A stretch of DNA of 33,019 bases from Winogradskyella sp. (GTDB lineage Bacteria; Bacteroidota; Bacteroidia; Flavobacteriales; Flavobacteriaceae): assembly GCF_013042245.1 (NCBI RefSeq), contig NZ_JABDQL010000120.1, positions 1 through 33,019 on the forward strand, given 5' to 3'. Below the pieces are notes generated by a model that ran no database searches, was not told the origin of the DNA, and saw only the letters and a program-made list of their open reading frames with translations. The translations under genes were made by a program, and so were the position numbers. Of this stretch, positions 25,197 through 33,019 are shown piece after piece (positions within the stretch are counted from its first letter, which is position 1; each line of letters opens with the position of its first letter).

Positions 25197-25204
25197 CAAA
25201 AATA
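25197..25204 (-). promoter_or_regulatory. candidate -7 element of pdhA-pdhC
   Basis: Minus-strand TATTTTTG fits TAnnTTTG 52 bases before the pdhA ATG. The predicted leader of ~48 bases contains AAAGGAGG (25177-25170) and a perfect 14-bp AT palindrome (25150-25163). A -33 match is not evident. Confidence 0.45.
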
Positions 25205-25278
25205 ATATATTAAGACATAACCAAAAAAGACTATGCTGTAAAAAATGTAGTTTATGTCGTTAAAAAAATACGAAAACG

Positions 25279-25761
25279 TTACAGTACCGAACTTTCGAAA
25301 ACTAAAGGCAAAAGATTAGCTAGAGATTTTGATTTTACAACTTTACCTTTAGCTCCCATAAAATAGATTTCAATGGGTTGCTTTTGCTTAATTTCATATT
25401 CCGCAATGGACTGTCTACAAGCTCCACAAGGTGGGATTGGCTTATTGGTAACTTGATTTTGAGATGATGCCGTTAAAGCCATTTTAAGCATTTTGGCTTT
25501 AGGGTATTTTGCTCCTGCATAAAATATTGCAGTACGCTCAGCACATAATCCTGAAGGATAAGAGGCATTTTCTTGATTGCTACCAGATACAACTTCACCG
25601 TTGTCTAATAGAATAGAAGCTCCTACATTAAATTTTGAATATGGAGAATAAGCAGTGTTACGAGCCTCTACAGCCAATTGCATCAATTTTTGAATATCTT
25701 CAGGTAGTTTCTCTAAAGAATCATAAACCACTAATACTGCTTCGATCTTAACTTCTTTCAT
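25279..25761 (-). CDS. cdd: cytidine deaminase
   Basis: The product is a 160-residue zinc deaminase that converts cytidine and deoxycytidine to uridine forms in pyrimidine salvage. The core motifs are CAERTAIF (Cys73 as zinc ligand, Glu75 as proton shuttle) and PPCGACRQ (Cys112 and Cys115). SPYSKFNVGAS (39-49) is the usual substrate loop. It is of the homotetrameric small type, slightly longer at the N-terminus than the ~130-residue enzymes, as is common in Flavobacteriia. It lies between the porV terminator and the pdhA promoter. TACATTTG just upstream (25776-25769) may be its -7 box, which would leave almost no leader. Confidence 0.95.
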   Translation of the reverse strand: MKEVKIEAVLVVYDSLEKLPEDIQKLMQLAVEARNTAYSPYSKFNVGASILLDNGEVVSGSNQENASYPSGLCAERTAIFYAGAKYPKAKMLKMALTASSQNQVTNKPIPPCGACRQSIAEYEIKQKQPIEIYFMGAKGKVVKSKSLANLLPLVFESSVL

Positions 25762-25768
25762 ACCAAAT

Positions 25769-25776
25769 CAAATGTA
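25769..25776 (-). promoter_or_regulatory. possible -7 element of cdd
   Basis: Minus-strand TACATTTG fits TAnnTTTG and lies only seven bases before the cdd ATG, implying a leaderless or near-leaderless message. The terminator immediately upstream makes a local promoter necessary, but the close spacing lowers confidence. Confidence 0.3.
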
Positions 25777-25783
25777 ACTAGAC

Positions 25784-25817
25784 AAAAAAACTATTGCTCT
25801 AAGACAATAGTTTTTTT
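25784..25817 (-). terminator. rho-independent terminator of porV
   Basis: AAAAAAACTATTG (25784-25796) pairs with CAATAGTTTTTTT (25805-25817) across an eight-base loop. Because it has A- and T-runs on both sides, it works as a terminator in either direction. It lies 22 bases after the porV stop and separates the T9SS genes from cdd. Confidence 0.8.
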
Positions 25818-25839
25818 GTTTTGATTTTAAAATTTACGA

Positions 25840-27039
25840 TTAATATTCGGTATACTCACCATCTCCAAAATTAAAGGTTAGTGAGAAACGTAAAGTATTT
25901 TCTAAAGGACTCTGCACTCGAGAGGCTGAAAATAAGTAAGATAAATCTAAATTTATTGTAGTGTATTTAAAACCTGCACCAAGAGCAAAAAACTTTCGTG
26001 CACCTTTTTCTTCAGATTCATTGAAGTAGCCTGCTCGGAGAGCGAAGGAGTTATTATATGTATACTCTGCTCCTAAAGAATAAGTAAACTCTTTTAATTC
26101 TTCACTAAAGCCTCCTGGAGCGTCACCAAATGATTGAAAAACTCCTGACAAGAAGCTTACATCACTATCTTGACCAGCAGTTATTATTGTTGGCTCATCA
26201 CTATCTTGTTCGCCATCACCATCTGTATCAACAAAACCTAATTCTGGAGGGGTTGGCACTAAAAGCTTAGCCAATTCAGCTGTCAGCGCCAGTTTACTAT
26301 TTTGGTCGAAAATAAAATCGAATCCACCACCTAATCTCAAATTGGTAGGTTGAAACACATCTTGCCCACCATCATCATAACTAAACTTAGGTCCTAAATT
26401 TTGAATGGCAAAACCAGCTCTCCAACGTCCATTAAAATCGTTATAGGCATTTTCTTCACTTTGATAATACCCTGTAATATCAGCACCAAAAGAACTACCT
26501 GGATTTGCGTTAGGGTCTACTTGACCAATACGCAGTGCTGAACGAAAATATCTTAAACCAACAGCCATTGAAAATTGATCAGCTAACTTTAAAGAATATG
26601 CCACATCAATCGCGTATTCATTGGGTTTTACCGGAATACCTGGTGTAGTTGCGTCTTGAGTTAATACAATTTCACCAAGACTAAAATATTTGACACTAGC
26701 AGACACGGCACTAAACTCATTTAAACGGTTAAAGTACGTTGCGTAACTTATAGATATATCATTAACTAAACGCGTTAAGTATGGCGTAAAGCTAATTCCA
26801 AACCCAGATTTAGCTTCAGAGAAGGCATACTTTGCAGGATTATACTGCTGTGAAAATCCATCTACAGATGTTGCTACGCCCATATCTCCTAAAGCTGCTG
26901 AACGCGCATCTGGAGCCACAAGCATGAATGGAATTCCCGTAGTGATTACTGAAGATTGGTCCGGAAATACGATAGTCTCTTGAGAAAAAGTCATCTTTAC
27001 GATTCCAAAAACCAATATAAGAGTTAAAATATTTTTCAT
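25840..27039 (-). CDS. porV: T9SS outer-membrane shuttle protein PorV (LptO)
   Basis: The product is a 399-residue FadL-like outer-membrane beta-barrel that collects T9SS cargo by its C-terminal domain from the translocon and delivers it to the attachment complex with PorU. The signal peptide MKNILTLILVFGIVKMTFSQ is cleaved after about residue 19. PDARSAALGDMGVATSVDGFSQQYNPAKYAF (about 43-74) is the PorV/PorQ family hallmark, and GISFTPYLTRLVNDISISY opens the barrel. The C-terminus ends in an aromatic-rich beta-strand (LRFSLTFNFGDGEYTEY). A Ca-binding-like acidic insert, DTDGDGEQDSDE, lies in a loop near residue 275. It is 62 bases downstream of porU, with its own promoter-like sequence, and is followed by a terminator. 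Confidence 0.95.
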   Translation of the reverse strand: MKNILTLILVFGIVKMTFSQETIVFPDQSSVITTGIPFMLVAPDARSAALGDMGVATSVDGFSQQYNPAKYAFSEAKSGFGISFTPYLTRLVNDISISYATYFNRLNEFSAVSASVKYFSLGEIVLTQDATTPGIPVKPNEYAIDVAYSLKLADQFSMAVGLRYFRSALRIGQVDPNANPGSSFGADITGYYQSEENAYNDFNGRWRAGFAIQNLGPKFSYDDGGQDVFQPTNLRLGGGFDFIFDQNSKLALTAELAKLLVPTPPELGFVDTDGDGEQDSDEPTIITAGQDSDVSFLSGVFQSFGDAPGGFSEELKEFTYSLGAEYTYNNSFALRAGYFNESEEKGARKFFALGAGFKYTTINLDLSYLFSASRVQSPLENTLRFSLTFNFGDGEYTEY

Positions 27040-27085
27040 TTAAGATGGTTTACTTAGCTGTTATTAATTGCCAAAAAAATGTTAA

Positions 27086-27115
27086 CAAATATAATTTAAT
27101 ATTATAGTATTACAA
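27086..27115 (-). promoter_or_regulatory. promoter of porV, TTG-N19-TATATTTG
   Basis: On the minus strand TTG (27115-27113) is separated by 19 bases from TATATTTG (27093-27086), which fits both the -33 and -7 elements of Bacteroidetes promoters at the expected spacing. The start of transcription would be near 27081, giving a ~42-base leader. The -33 part lies inside the 3' end of porU, so porV can be expressed apart from porU. Confidence 0.6.
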
Positions 27116-30100
27116 GTTTTTCGATTTTTTCAATCTGCTTATTTAAACGCTGAGATTTTACTTTTAGTATATAGATGTATACACCTTTTCCTATTTTATC
27201 TCCGAAATCGTCTCTACCATCCCAAACAATATCCCTAGATAAAGTACTTGTAGATTTTCCTGAAGTATTAGTTTGCCCATTTAATGTTTTTACCAATTTA
27301 CCAGAAACCGTAAATATTTGCACCGATACATCTAGAACATCACTACTGTTATGGTTAAACCAAAACTCCGTATAATCTACAAATGGATTTGGATAGTTAA
27401 GTACATTTTCAATAACCAAAACTTCATTATTATTAAAAACTTCGAACTGGATTTCGGAAACAGATGAATTATTATAGACATCCCAGGCTTTAAATGTTAA
27501 TGTGTGTAAACCAGGCTCTAAGTCTCTAAAAGCAAACGTTACCGCACCACTTGTAAAGTCATCTACATTGGCTTGGTAATAATCATTTAACACAAAAGGA
27601 TTGGTCTCGTCACCGTCTAAAATTGCTGTAATATCATGACCTATACCACTTGCCGTATTTATGCCGTTTTCATCTTGAAGTTTTGCAAGCAGCGTTGGTG
27701 ACTCATTAGTAATACCTCCTGAAACAAAGTTTTCATCATTCATGAAAAGATTAATTACTGGACCTATATTATCTTCTTCTGCATTTTCGTTAATTCCACC
27801 TACCTGAATATCAAAACTATGACCTGTCTGGTCTTCTAAAACATTATTTCTTTTTGCATAAAAACTAACTTTGCCTGTGCCAATAGGAATACCAATGTCT
27901 CTAGGCACGACGAAATTAAAATTAAACTGACCATTTGTAATAGTAGCTTGACCTTTAAATATAATTTCACCAAGAGTGGTAAAATCTAGAATAATTAATC
28001 CGTTATCATCAGACACATTATCGTTAGCTAATGTACTTCGCTCTGTATCTTTATCAAAAACGGTTGCTGTAAGTATACCGCTGTAATTAGATAGTAAATT
28101 ACCGCTTTCATCTACAACTTCACCCGATAATTTTACTCTACCCAATGCTTCTAAAACATCCGTAGTTTGTGAAATAGGCGTATCATTTATTTGAGTTAGA
28201 CGAATACTTGGTTTTGGTATTGCTAATTTCATTGCTGGATCGCCGATAAAATGTACCAAGCGGTTTTGAGAACTCCCTGCAATCTGTGGATCTAATTTAG
28301 TTAATCGCAAAGCCTCAGCCATAGACGTATAATCATTAGAGCCATACGAGAAAAGATAATCTTCTAGAATTTCATTATATGCTGTCCCTACATCTACAAA
28401 TACCTGTCGCGTAGTTGTAATTAATGCCACGGCACCTCCTTTTGTATTCCAGTAAGTAAACTCTCCTGCAGTTTGTAAATCTGGATTATCATATTTTGTA
28501 TACTCACAAGTTACTGTTACAAAACAGTTGAATCGGCAATTGTTATTAATTGTCTGAGCATCGTTAATATCAAAAATACGTTCTTCTGCTAAGCCCAATT
28601 CGCCACCGTGACCAAAATAATTAACCAATAATACGCCTACATCTATAGCATTTTTAAAAGCATCATTGACATCTGGATATCTGTCGCCACCAGACGAAGA
28701 TTGCTGCTGAAACGCATCTGAGTGTATTTTTATAGAATTAAAAAATGGTTTTTGCACACGTACATCTGTTGCTACATCATCCGTAGTTTGCTGCAATATT
28801 CGCTCAAAAGGCTGATCAACGTCATCTGACACCAAAAGGATGTTATTCCTCCAGCTTCCATAGGACTCTTCTGCGTAGTAGGCTTCGATTTTATCTACCA
28901 CTTCTTTTGTTCGTTGAGGACTATCTACCAACATACGACCTACGGCTATATCTAAACGATTAGACGTTGACAACGTTCCTTCATTATCGTCCATCATACC
29001 ATAAAAATCATCAGAAATAAGTGAATTTGTAACACTAAAACCATTTAGAGAGAACCATGAGGGCACAAAATTGGTATTGTTATTTAATCTGTCTTTATAA
29101 TCGTAAGAAGCGTCACCAAAAAGACCTACATATTTCACTCTATTATCTGAAGTACTAGCATTGTTATAGACGTAGCGAACAAAATTACGAATGGCCGCTA
29201 TATCTTGGCTCCCGGAGCTAAATTCGTTATAAATTTCTTGAAGTGTAATAACCTTAACATTGAGGTTATTTTTATTTCGGTTTATTTGCGCCAAACGTTC
29301 TGCCTGACTTAAAAACAACTGAGGAGTAATAAGTAAGTAATCTATGTCTCTAAATTGACCTTGGTTGTCTAAAAATATAGTACCTTTTAAATTCTGATTA
29401 GCCACTTGACTATTAGCGTCACGTTTCGGGGTTTGAACATCCGAAATTGAAAAAGCCACATACTTTCTTAGCTGGCCCGCATTAGTCTTGAAACTAAATT
29501 CCGAATTTTCATCTTCATTAGCCACAGATTGAACATTAAAAATATCTGTAACATCCCAAATATCAGAAACATCCGAAGTATTTGACACATTATACTGTAC
29601 AACTCCTGAAGCAGAAGCTACCACATCATTTTCAAAAAATAATTGTCCGCCAGCATAAGCGAGTTCACGCTTAGCTTCAACATTTATATAATCTAAATAA
29701 GCAGAAGCAATAGGATTACCACCATTATCATACTCTAAATCAATTTCTAGATTTTCGCTAGAGACATTAACATTACTGTTAAGAAAAGCTCCTGTTCCGA
29801 AAATAAAAGCGTCAGGATTGATAGCTGTAAAATTCACATTTGAAACATCGCTATCATTAATAGTAACTGTCATTGAGGATGGCAATTCAGACACAGAGCC
29901 AAAAGCTATTCTCACATTTACAGGCGTTGATGTATCTACATTCGGTATTTCAAAATTATACTTTCGTTGTGTCACTACATCAAACTTATCACCAAACCAT
30001 CTTCTACCTATTTTTACCAAATTGAAATCATCGACCTCATAAAAGTCATAATGCTGAAATTTATCTATCATAAGATTTGGTTCTGCTTCAGGTTGAGTTA

Positions 30101-30956
30101 TTGCCGAAATACGTTTACCATCTCCGCCGCTAATATTAATGTAGTAGTAAGTCTTATCTGTATACAAATTAAGATTAGTATTTTGTTCTTGATTGAAACC
30201 CTGAGGTCCTTTAGCATAGAACAAAATATAATCTTGACTATCAAAACTTCCATCTTCTCCTCCAATAATCTTAATAGCGTTTTCTGTTAAATCAATCGAG
30301 ACATCTTCAGCATTAAGATACGGTAGCATATTACCGCCATTACCATAAACCTTTATGTTCCTTGGATTAATAGAATTGATATTAACACCCAATTGATTCA
30401 GAAAATTTGCTGATAGTCTATGAACTCCTGTTGTATCAACATAAAAGCGATACCATTCGCCATTAGCTAATACAGAATTAGTTATTGCTGAAAAAGATGA
30501 AGTTGTAGATGCTCTATTTGATGAGCTAGTACTGTAATTGATTGTAAAACTAACCACTTTTTTAAATCTACTATCATCTTTAACAATAGGGTTGAGTTCG
30601 AAAAAGACCGAAGATTTTCCTCTAGCAGAAATATTTTTTAGCTGAAAAGTTAAATACGAAGAAATTTTTGAAACCTCTAAATCTTTCAAATCAGCTCTAG
30701 ACATTTGCTCATAAACAACATTTGTCAATCTAGCAGAATTTTCATTAATCAATGATGATTCCTTCCATTCTGCAAAATAAACTAGTCCTTTTTCCGTACT
30801 GTAACTAAAGTGATTAAATTCAAAAGAAGGCACTTTAATACTCGAAAAACCAGCCTCAAGTGTCCTGTCACTGTCCCAGTTAATTACAAACTGTTTTTGT
30901 TGGGCAAAAGAAAAAAAACATAAAAAAATAAAAAATATAGTAGAGCTCTTTTTCAT
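27102..30956 (-). CDS. porU: T9SS C-terminal signal peptidase/sortase PorU
   Basis: The product is 1284 residues from the ATG at 30956; an ATG at 30971 in frame would add five residues before an otherwise good signal peptide (MKKSSTIFFIFLCFFSFAQ). PorU is a gingipain-type (C25) cysteine peptidase at the cell surface that removes the C-terminal domain from T9SS cargo and can attach the cargo to a lipid. The catalytic dyad is visible: His783 in NYFGHGGELG and Cys817 in VTVTCEYTKYDNP, 34 residues apart as in the family. The N-terminal ~480 residues are beta-rich. After the protease come Ig-like domains and a FlgD-like ending (VWDGRDDFGDKIGKGVYIYIL), the retained CTD-like fold. It diverges from gldJ and precedes porV, the conserved Flavobacteriaceae order. 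Confidence 0.96.
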   Translation of the reverse strand: MKKSSTIFFIFLCFFSFAQQKQFVINWDSDRTLEAGFSSIKVPSFEFNHFSYSTEKGLVYFAEWKESSLINENSARLTNVVYEQMSRADLKDLEVSKISSYLTFQLKNISARGKSSVFFELNPIVKDDSRFKKVVSFTINYSTSSSNRASTTSSFSAITNSVLANGEWYRFYVDTTGVHRLSANFLNQLGVNINSINPRNIKVYGNGGNMLPYLNAEDVSIDLTENAIKIIGGEDGSFDSQDYILFYAKGPQGFNQEQNTNLNLYTDKTYYYINISGGDGKRISAITQPEAEPNLMIDKFQHYDFYEVDDFNLVKIGRRWFGDKFDVVTQRKYNFEIPNVDTSTPVNVRIAFGSVSELPSSMTVTINDSDVSNVNFTAINPDAFIFGTGAFLNSNVNVSSENLEIDLEYDNGGNPIASAYLDYINVEAKRELAYAGGQLFFENDVVASASGVVQYNVSNTSDVSDIWDVTDIFNVQSVANEDENSEFSFKTNAGQLRKYVAFSISDVQTPKRDANSQVANQNLKGTIFLDNQGQFRDIDYLLITPQLFLSQAERLAQINRNKNNLNVKVITLQEIYNEFSSGSQDIAAIRNFVRYVYNNASTSDNRVKYVGLFGDASYDYKDRLNNNTNFVPSWFSLNGFSVTNSLISDDFYGMMDDNEGTLSTSNRLDIAVGRMLVDSPQRTKEVVDKIEAYYAEESYGSWRNNILLVSDDVDQPFERILQQTTDDVATDVRVQKPFFNSIKIHSDAFQQQSSSGGDRYPDVNDAFKNAIDVGVLLVNYFGHGGELGLAEERIFDINDAQTINNNCRFNCFVTVTCEYTKYDNPDLQTAGEFTYWNTKGGAVALITTTRQVFVDVGTAYNEILEDYLFSYGSNDYTSMAEALRLTKLDPQIAGSSQNRLVHFIGDPAMKLAIPKPSIRLTQINDTPISQTTDVLEALGRVKLSGEVVDESGNLLSNYSGILTATVFDKDTERSTLANDNVSDDNGLIILDFTTLGEIIFKGQATITNGQFNFNFVVPRDIGIPIGTGKVSFYAKRNNVLEDQTGHSFDIQVGGINENAEEDNIGPVINLFMNDENFVSGGITNESPTLLAKLQDENGINTASGIGHDITAILDGDETNPFVLNDYYQANVDDFTSGAVTFAFRDLEPGLHTLTFKAWDVYNNSSVSEIQFEVFNNNEVLVIENVLNYPNPFVDYTEFWFNHNSSDVLDVSVQIFTVSGKLVKTLNGQTNTSGKSTSTLSRDIVWDGRDDFGDKIGKGVYIYILKVKSQRLNKQIEKIEKLVIL

Positions 30957-31008
30957 GGTAAGTAAACGCACAAGATTATACCTTATTATAGATGCACAAT
31001 TTTTATTT

Positions 31009-31016
31009 CAAAAGTA
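31009..31016 (-). promoter_or_regulatory. candidate -7 element of porU
   Basis: Minus-strand TACTTTTG fits TAnnTTTG and is identical to the box before gcvP. It gives a leader of about 48 bases before the ATG at 30956. It lies in the 239-base region shared with the divergent gldJ gene. No clear -33 box is seen. Confidence 0.45.
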
Positions 31017-31142
31017 CAACAATAATTTATTTTATAACTCGTTATTGATATTCAAAATAAATCGTGAAATCAGCAATATATCCGTTGTAATGACAAAAAA
31101 ACAGGATGAAATACATATTTTTTGTGCTTAATCGGTAAAAAA

Positions 31143-31173
31143 TGTTGTTAGTTGTTCTTTAATTGCTATATTG
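31143..31173 (+). promoter_or_regulatory. possible gldJ promoter
   Basis: TATATTG at 31167-31173 is one base short of TAnnTTTG, and a TTG lies about 20 bases upstream in GTTGTTAG. The leader to the ATG at 31211 would be ~33 bases. This is a weak match offered because gldJ has no other candidate in the 239-base gap; the rest of that gap shows only AT-rich sequence. Confidence 0.3.
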
Positions 31174-31210
31174 CACGACCATTAAACAGAACTTACTTAA
31201 TAGATAGTTT

Positions 31211-32884
31211 ATGAGATACGTTATGAATTTTAGATTATTAGCAGCCTCAGCCCTAATATTTACTGCTTTTAGTTGTAAGCGTTCATCCAACTCCAGCAAT
31301 GTAGATAGCGCCACTGGTTGGGCTATAAACGATAAGCAAGGTGGTTTTCAATACAACACTAGTTTTAAAGAACAAGAGACTCCTCCAGGAACAGTATTTG
31401 TCGAAGGCGGAACTTTTACAATGGGTAAAGTACAAGATGACCCAATGCACGACTGGAATAATAGCCCATCACAACAACACGTTCAATCTTTTTATATGGA
31501 TGAGTCTGAGGTAACTAATTTAAATTACCTTATGTATTTAGGCTATTTAAAAAGTGTATATCCTCCAAGTGACCCTACATATTCTAACATCTATACAGGC
31601 GCCTTACCAGATACTTTGGTTTGGAGAAATCGCTTAGGTTATAACGAAATGATGACCGATAATTATCTTCGCCATCCTGCTTATGCAAACTACCCTGTAG
31701 TTGGTGTGAGTTGGATACAAGCCGTTGAATACGCAAGTTGGAGAACAGATAGAGTTGCTGAGATGTCTTTACAAGAATCTGGTTACCTAGAAAGAGACTC
31801 ACAATATAAGGCTGATGCTGAAAGCACATTTAATACAGACACATATATTAATGCACCAACACAAACCTATGGTGGTAACAATTCAATCATTAATCCTGTG
31901 CGCTCTAGAAAACGTGCTCAAGTTAATGCTTTGGGAGATACTATAAATGTGTATGCCAAACGTGAGTCAGGTCTTATCCCTGTAAAATTTAGACTTCCGA
32001 CCGAAGCTGAGTGGGAATATGCAGCCTTAGGTATGACAGAATTAAGAAGCTATAACATCTACAGAGGTCGTAAAAAATATCCATGGGATGGACAATATAC
32101 ACGTTCTGGTAAAAGATCTGGACGAGGAGATCAATTAGCAAACTTTAAACAAAGTGATGGTGATTACGGTGGTATTGCTGGTTGGTCAGATGATGGTGCC
32201 GATATTACCCAAGAAGTAAAATTCTATGCTCCTAATGATCATGGATTATATGATATGGCTGGTAACGTAGCAGAATGGGTTGCTGATGTCTATAGACCAA
32301 TTGTAGATGATGAGTTTAATGACTTTAATTATTTTAGAGGTAATACCTACTATAAAAACGCTATTAATGATGATGGTACTGTGAAAATTGTTGTAGAAAC
32401 AGTTTACGATACCTTAAGTAATGGTAAAATAGTAGCTCGTAATCTTCCAGGAGAAATTAAAAAAATCCCTGTAGACGAAAACGAAACCTACCTTAGAACA
32501 AACTTTGACAGAAGTGACAATAGAAACTTTAGAGATGGAGATCAAAAATCTTCAAGATACTACAGAGATAATTTTGATGATGATGAATTAGGAAATAGAG
32601 ACGAAACTCGTAAAATGTATAATTCTCCAAAACATAAAATTGATAGAGACTCTGCTAGTGGTAAAATGATAAAAGACTATGACAAGTCTGCTAGAAGAAC
32701 GTCATTAATTAATGATGAGGCGAGAGTTATTAAAGGTGGCTCTTGGAGAGACCGCGTGTATTGGATAGACCCTGCACAACGTAGATTCTTCCCTGAAGAT
32801 ATGGCTACTGACTATATCGGATTTAGATGCGCAGTATCTAGAGTAGGCTCTAAATCTAAATCAAACAAAAAGAAACGTAACTAA
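31211..32884 (+). CDS. gldJ: gliding motility lipoprotein GldJ
   Basis: The product is a 557-residue lipoprotein required for gliding and for a working T9SS in Flavobacteriia, where it forms rings with GldK around the cell envelope machinery. The signal MRYVMNFRLLAASALIFTAFSC ends in a lipobox with Cys22; an in-frame ATG at 31223 is an alternative start. The formylglycine-generating/sulfatase-modifying fold is clear: GGTFTMGKVQDD, DESEVTNLNYL, GVSWIQAVEYASWR, RLPTEAEWEYAA, YDMAGNVAEWVADVY, and the terminal KGGSWRDR...IGFRCAVSR. The paired active-site cysteines of true FGE are lacking, as known for GldJ. A long charged insertion (about 440-500, many Asp/Arg/Asn) precedes the last part. Its stop is only 13 bases before the right-hand IS end. 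Confidence 0.96.
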   Translation: MRYVMNFRLLAASALIFTAFSCKRSSNSSNVDSATGWAINDKQGGFQYNTSFKEQETPPGTVFVEGGTFTMGKVQDDPMHDWNNSPSQQHVQSFYMDESEVTNLNYLMYLGYLKSVYPPSDPTYSNIYTGALPDTLVWRNRLGYNEMMTDNYLRHPAYANYPVVGVSWIQAVEYASWRTDRVAEMSLQESGYLERDSQYKADAESTFNTDTYINAPTQTYGGNNSIINPVRSRKRAQVNALGDTINVYAKRESGLIPVKFRLPTEAEWEYAALGMTELRSYNIYRGRKKYPWDGQYTRSGKRSGRGDQLANFKQSDGDYGGIAGWSDDGADITQEVKFYAPNDHGLYDMAGNVAEWVADVYRPIVDDEFNDFNYFRGNTYYKNAINDDGTVKIVVETVYDTLSNGKIVARNLPGEIKKIPVDENETYLRTNFDRSDNRNFRDGDQKSSRYYRDNFDDDELGNRDETRKMYNSPKHKIDRDSASGKMIKDYDKSARRTSLINDEARVIKGGSWRDRVYWIDPAQRRFFPEDMATDYIGFRCAVSRVGSKSKSNKKKRN

Positions 32885-32897
32885 TCTTAATTAATTA

Positions 32898-33019
32898 GGC
32901 TATATTCTATAATATGACTTAAATAAGTTGTATTTTAGTAAAAACGAAAGTCATGATACCACAAAATTTCACAGAATACTTCAAAAGCCTCGAATTATTT
33001 GAGCGACAGGAAATAGTAA
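32898..33019 (+). mobile_element. 5' end of the same insertion sequence (right, partial)
   Basis: This is the reverse complement of 4-125 with 121 of 122 bases equal. It begins with GGCTATATTC 13 bases after the gldJ stop codon and runs out of the window rightwards. The sharp start of identity fixes the outer edge of the element here. Its target duplication cannot be tested because the other end is not in the window. Confidence 0.75.
32953..33019 (+). CDS. partial ORF in the IS end, probable transposase N-terminus
   Basis: An ATG at 32953 opens the same frame as at the left end (MIPQNFTEYFKSLELFERQ), with no change in any of the 22 visible codons. The frame is truncated by the window edge. 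The assignment rests on its being repeated, at the same distance from the element edge, rather than on a recognised domain. The single difference between the two element copies lies upstream of this frame. Confidence 0.5.
   Translation, partial: MIPQNFTEYFKSLELFERQEIV

Noticed and set aside
25214-25258. Inverted repeat GACATAA/TTATGTC after cdd
   Set aside because: Only seven base pairs around a 31-base loop, AT-rich, with the T-run inside the loop; not a credible terminator or operator.
1-33019. tRNA, rRNA, CRISPR array, toxin-antitoxin, phage or restriction genes
   Set aside because: None was recognised on either strand by eye; no regularly spaced repeats and no clover-leaf candidates were seen. 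A tRNAscan or Rfam search could still find small RNAs.

Overview
The base composition is AT-rich. The gene content includes the type IX secretion genes porU and porV, the gliding lipoprotein gene gldJ, a GbsR-type regulator, a PafA-type phosphatase, a protein with a T9SS C-terminal sorting domain, and several -7 boxes of the Bacteroidetes form TAnnTTTG. Together these point to a marine-type member of Flavobacteriaceae (Bacteroidota). I cannot name the genus from the sequence alone. Most of the window is ordinary chromosomal core. There are no tRNA or rRNA genes, no CRISPR array and no phage genes.

The two ends of the window are the same sequence in opposite orientation: 122 bp, with one mismatch (4-125 and 32898-33019). 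Each copy carries the first ~22 codons of one reading frame pointing out of the window. This is best explained as two divergently oriented copies of one insertion sequence. The window is probably a stretch bounded by a multicopy element, possibly a whole assembly contig.

Layout: (1) 152-3605, + strand: a GbsR/MarR-type regulator, three small membrane proteins (two are tandem paralogs), a TIGR01777-type SDR, an ECF sigma factor and a small soluble ZAS-type anti-sigma protein. Two identical dyads, AAACTTTCA-N8-TGAAAGTTT, sit before the regulator and before the first membrane protein and look like its operators. (2) 3588-7431: a UbiA-like membrane protein (-), then full-length glycine decarboxylase gcvP with a clear terminator. 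(3) 7558-10065, +: a KAS III-like synthase, a small methyltransferase and a family 2 glycosyltransferase. (4) 10062-13343: a PafA-type phosphatase lipoprotein (-), then mlaE-mlaF (+). (5) 13353-16592, -: a SprT-like metalloprotease domain protein, mannose-1-phosphate guanylyltransferase and a DUF389 membrane protein. (6) 16616-20644, -: a 1342-residue secreted fusion of FG-GAP propeller, UnbV domain, Cys-rich module, vanadium haloperoxidase domain and T9SS sorting domain. (7) 20751-22389, -: an M28 peptidase lipoprotein overlapping an SDR. (8) 22484-25761, -: pdhA-pdhC (pyruvate dehydrogenase E1 alpha and E2) and cdd. (9) 25840-32884: porV and porU (-), diverging from gldJ (+).

Functionally, region 9 supplies parts of the T9SS and gliding machinery. 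The region 6 protein carries the sorting signal that this machinery (PorV shuttle, PorU sortase) recognises. gcvP, pdhA-pdhC, cdd, manC and mlaEF are housekeeping genes. The least understood parts are the GbsR-controlled membrane-protein cluster, the haloperoxidase fusion and the KAS III/methyltransferase/glycosyltransferase trio.
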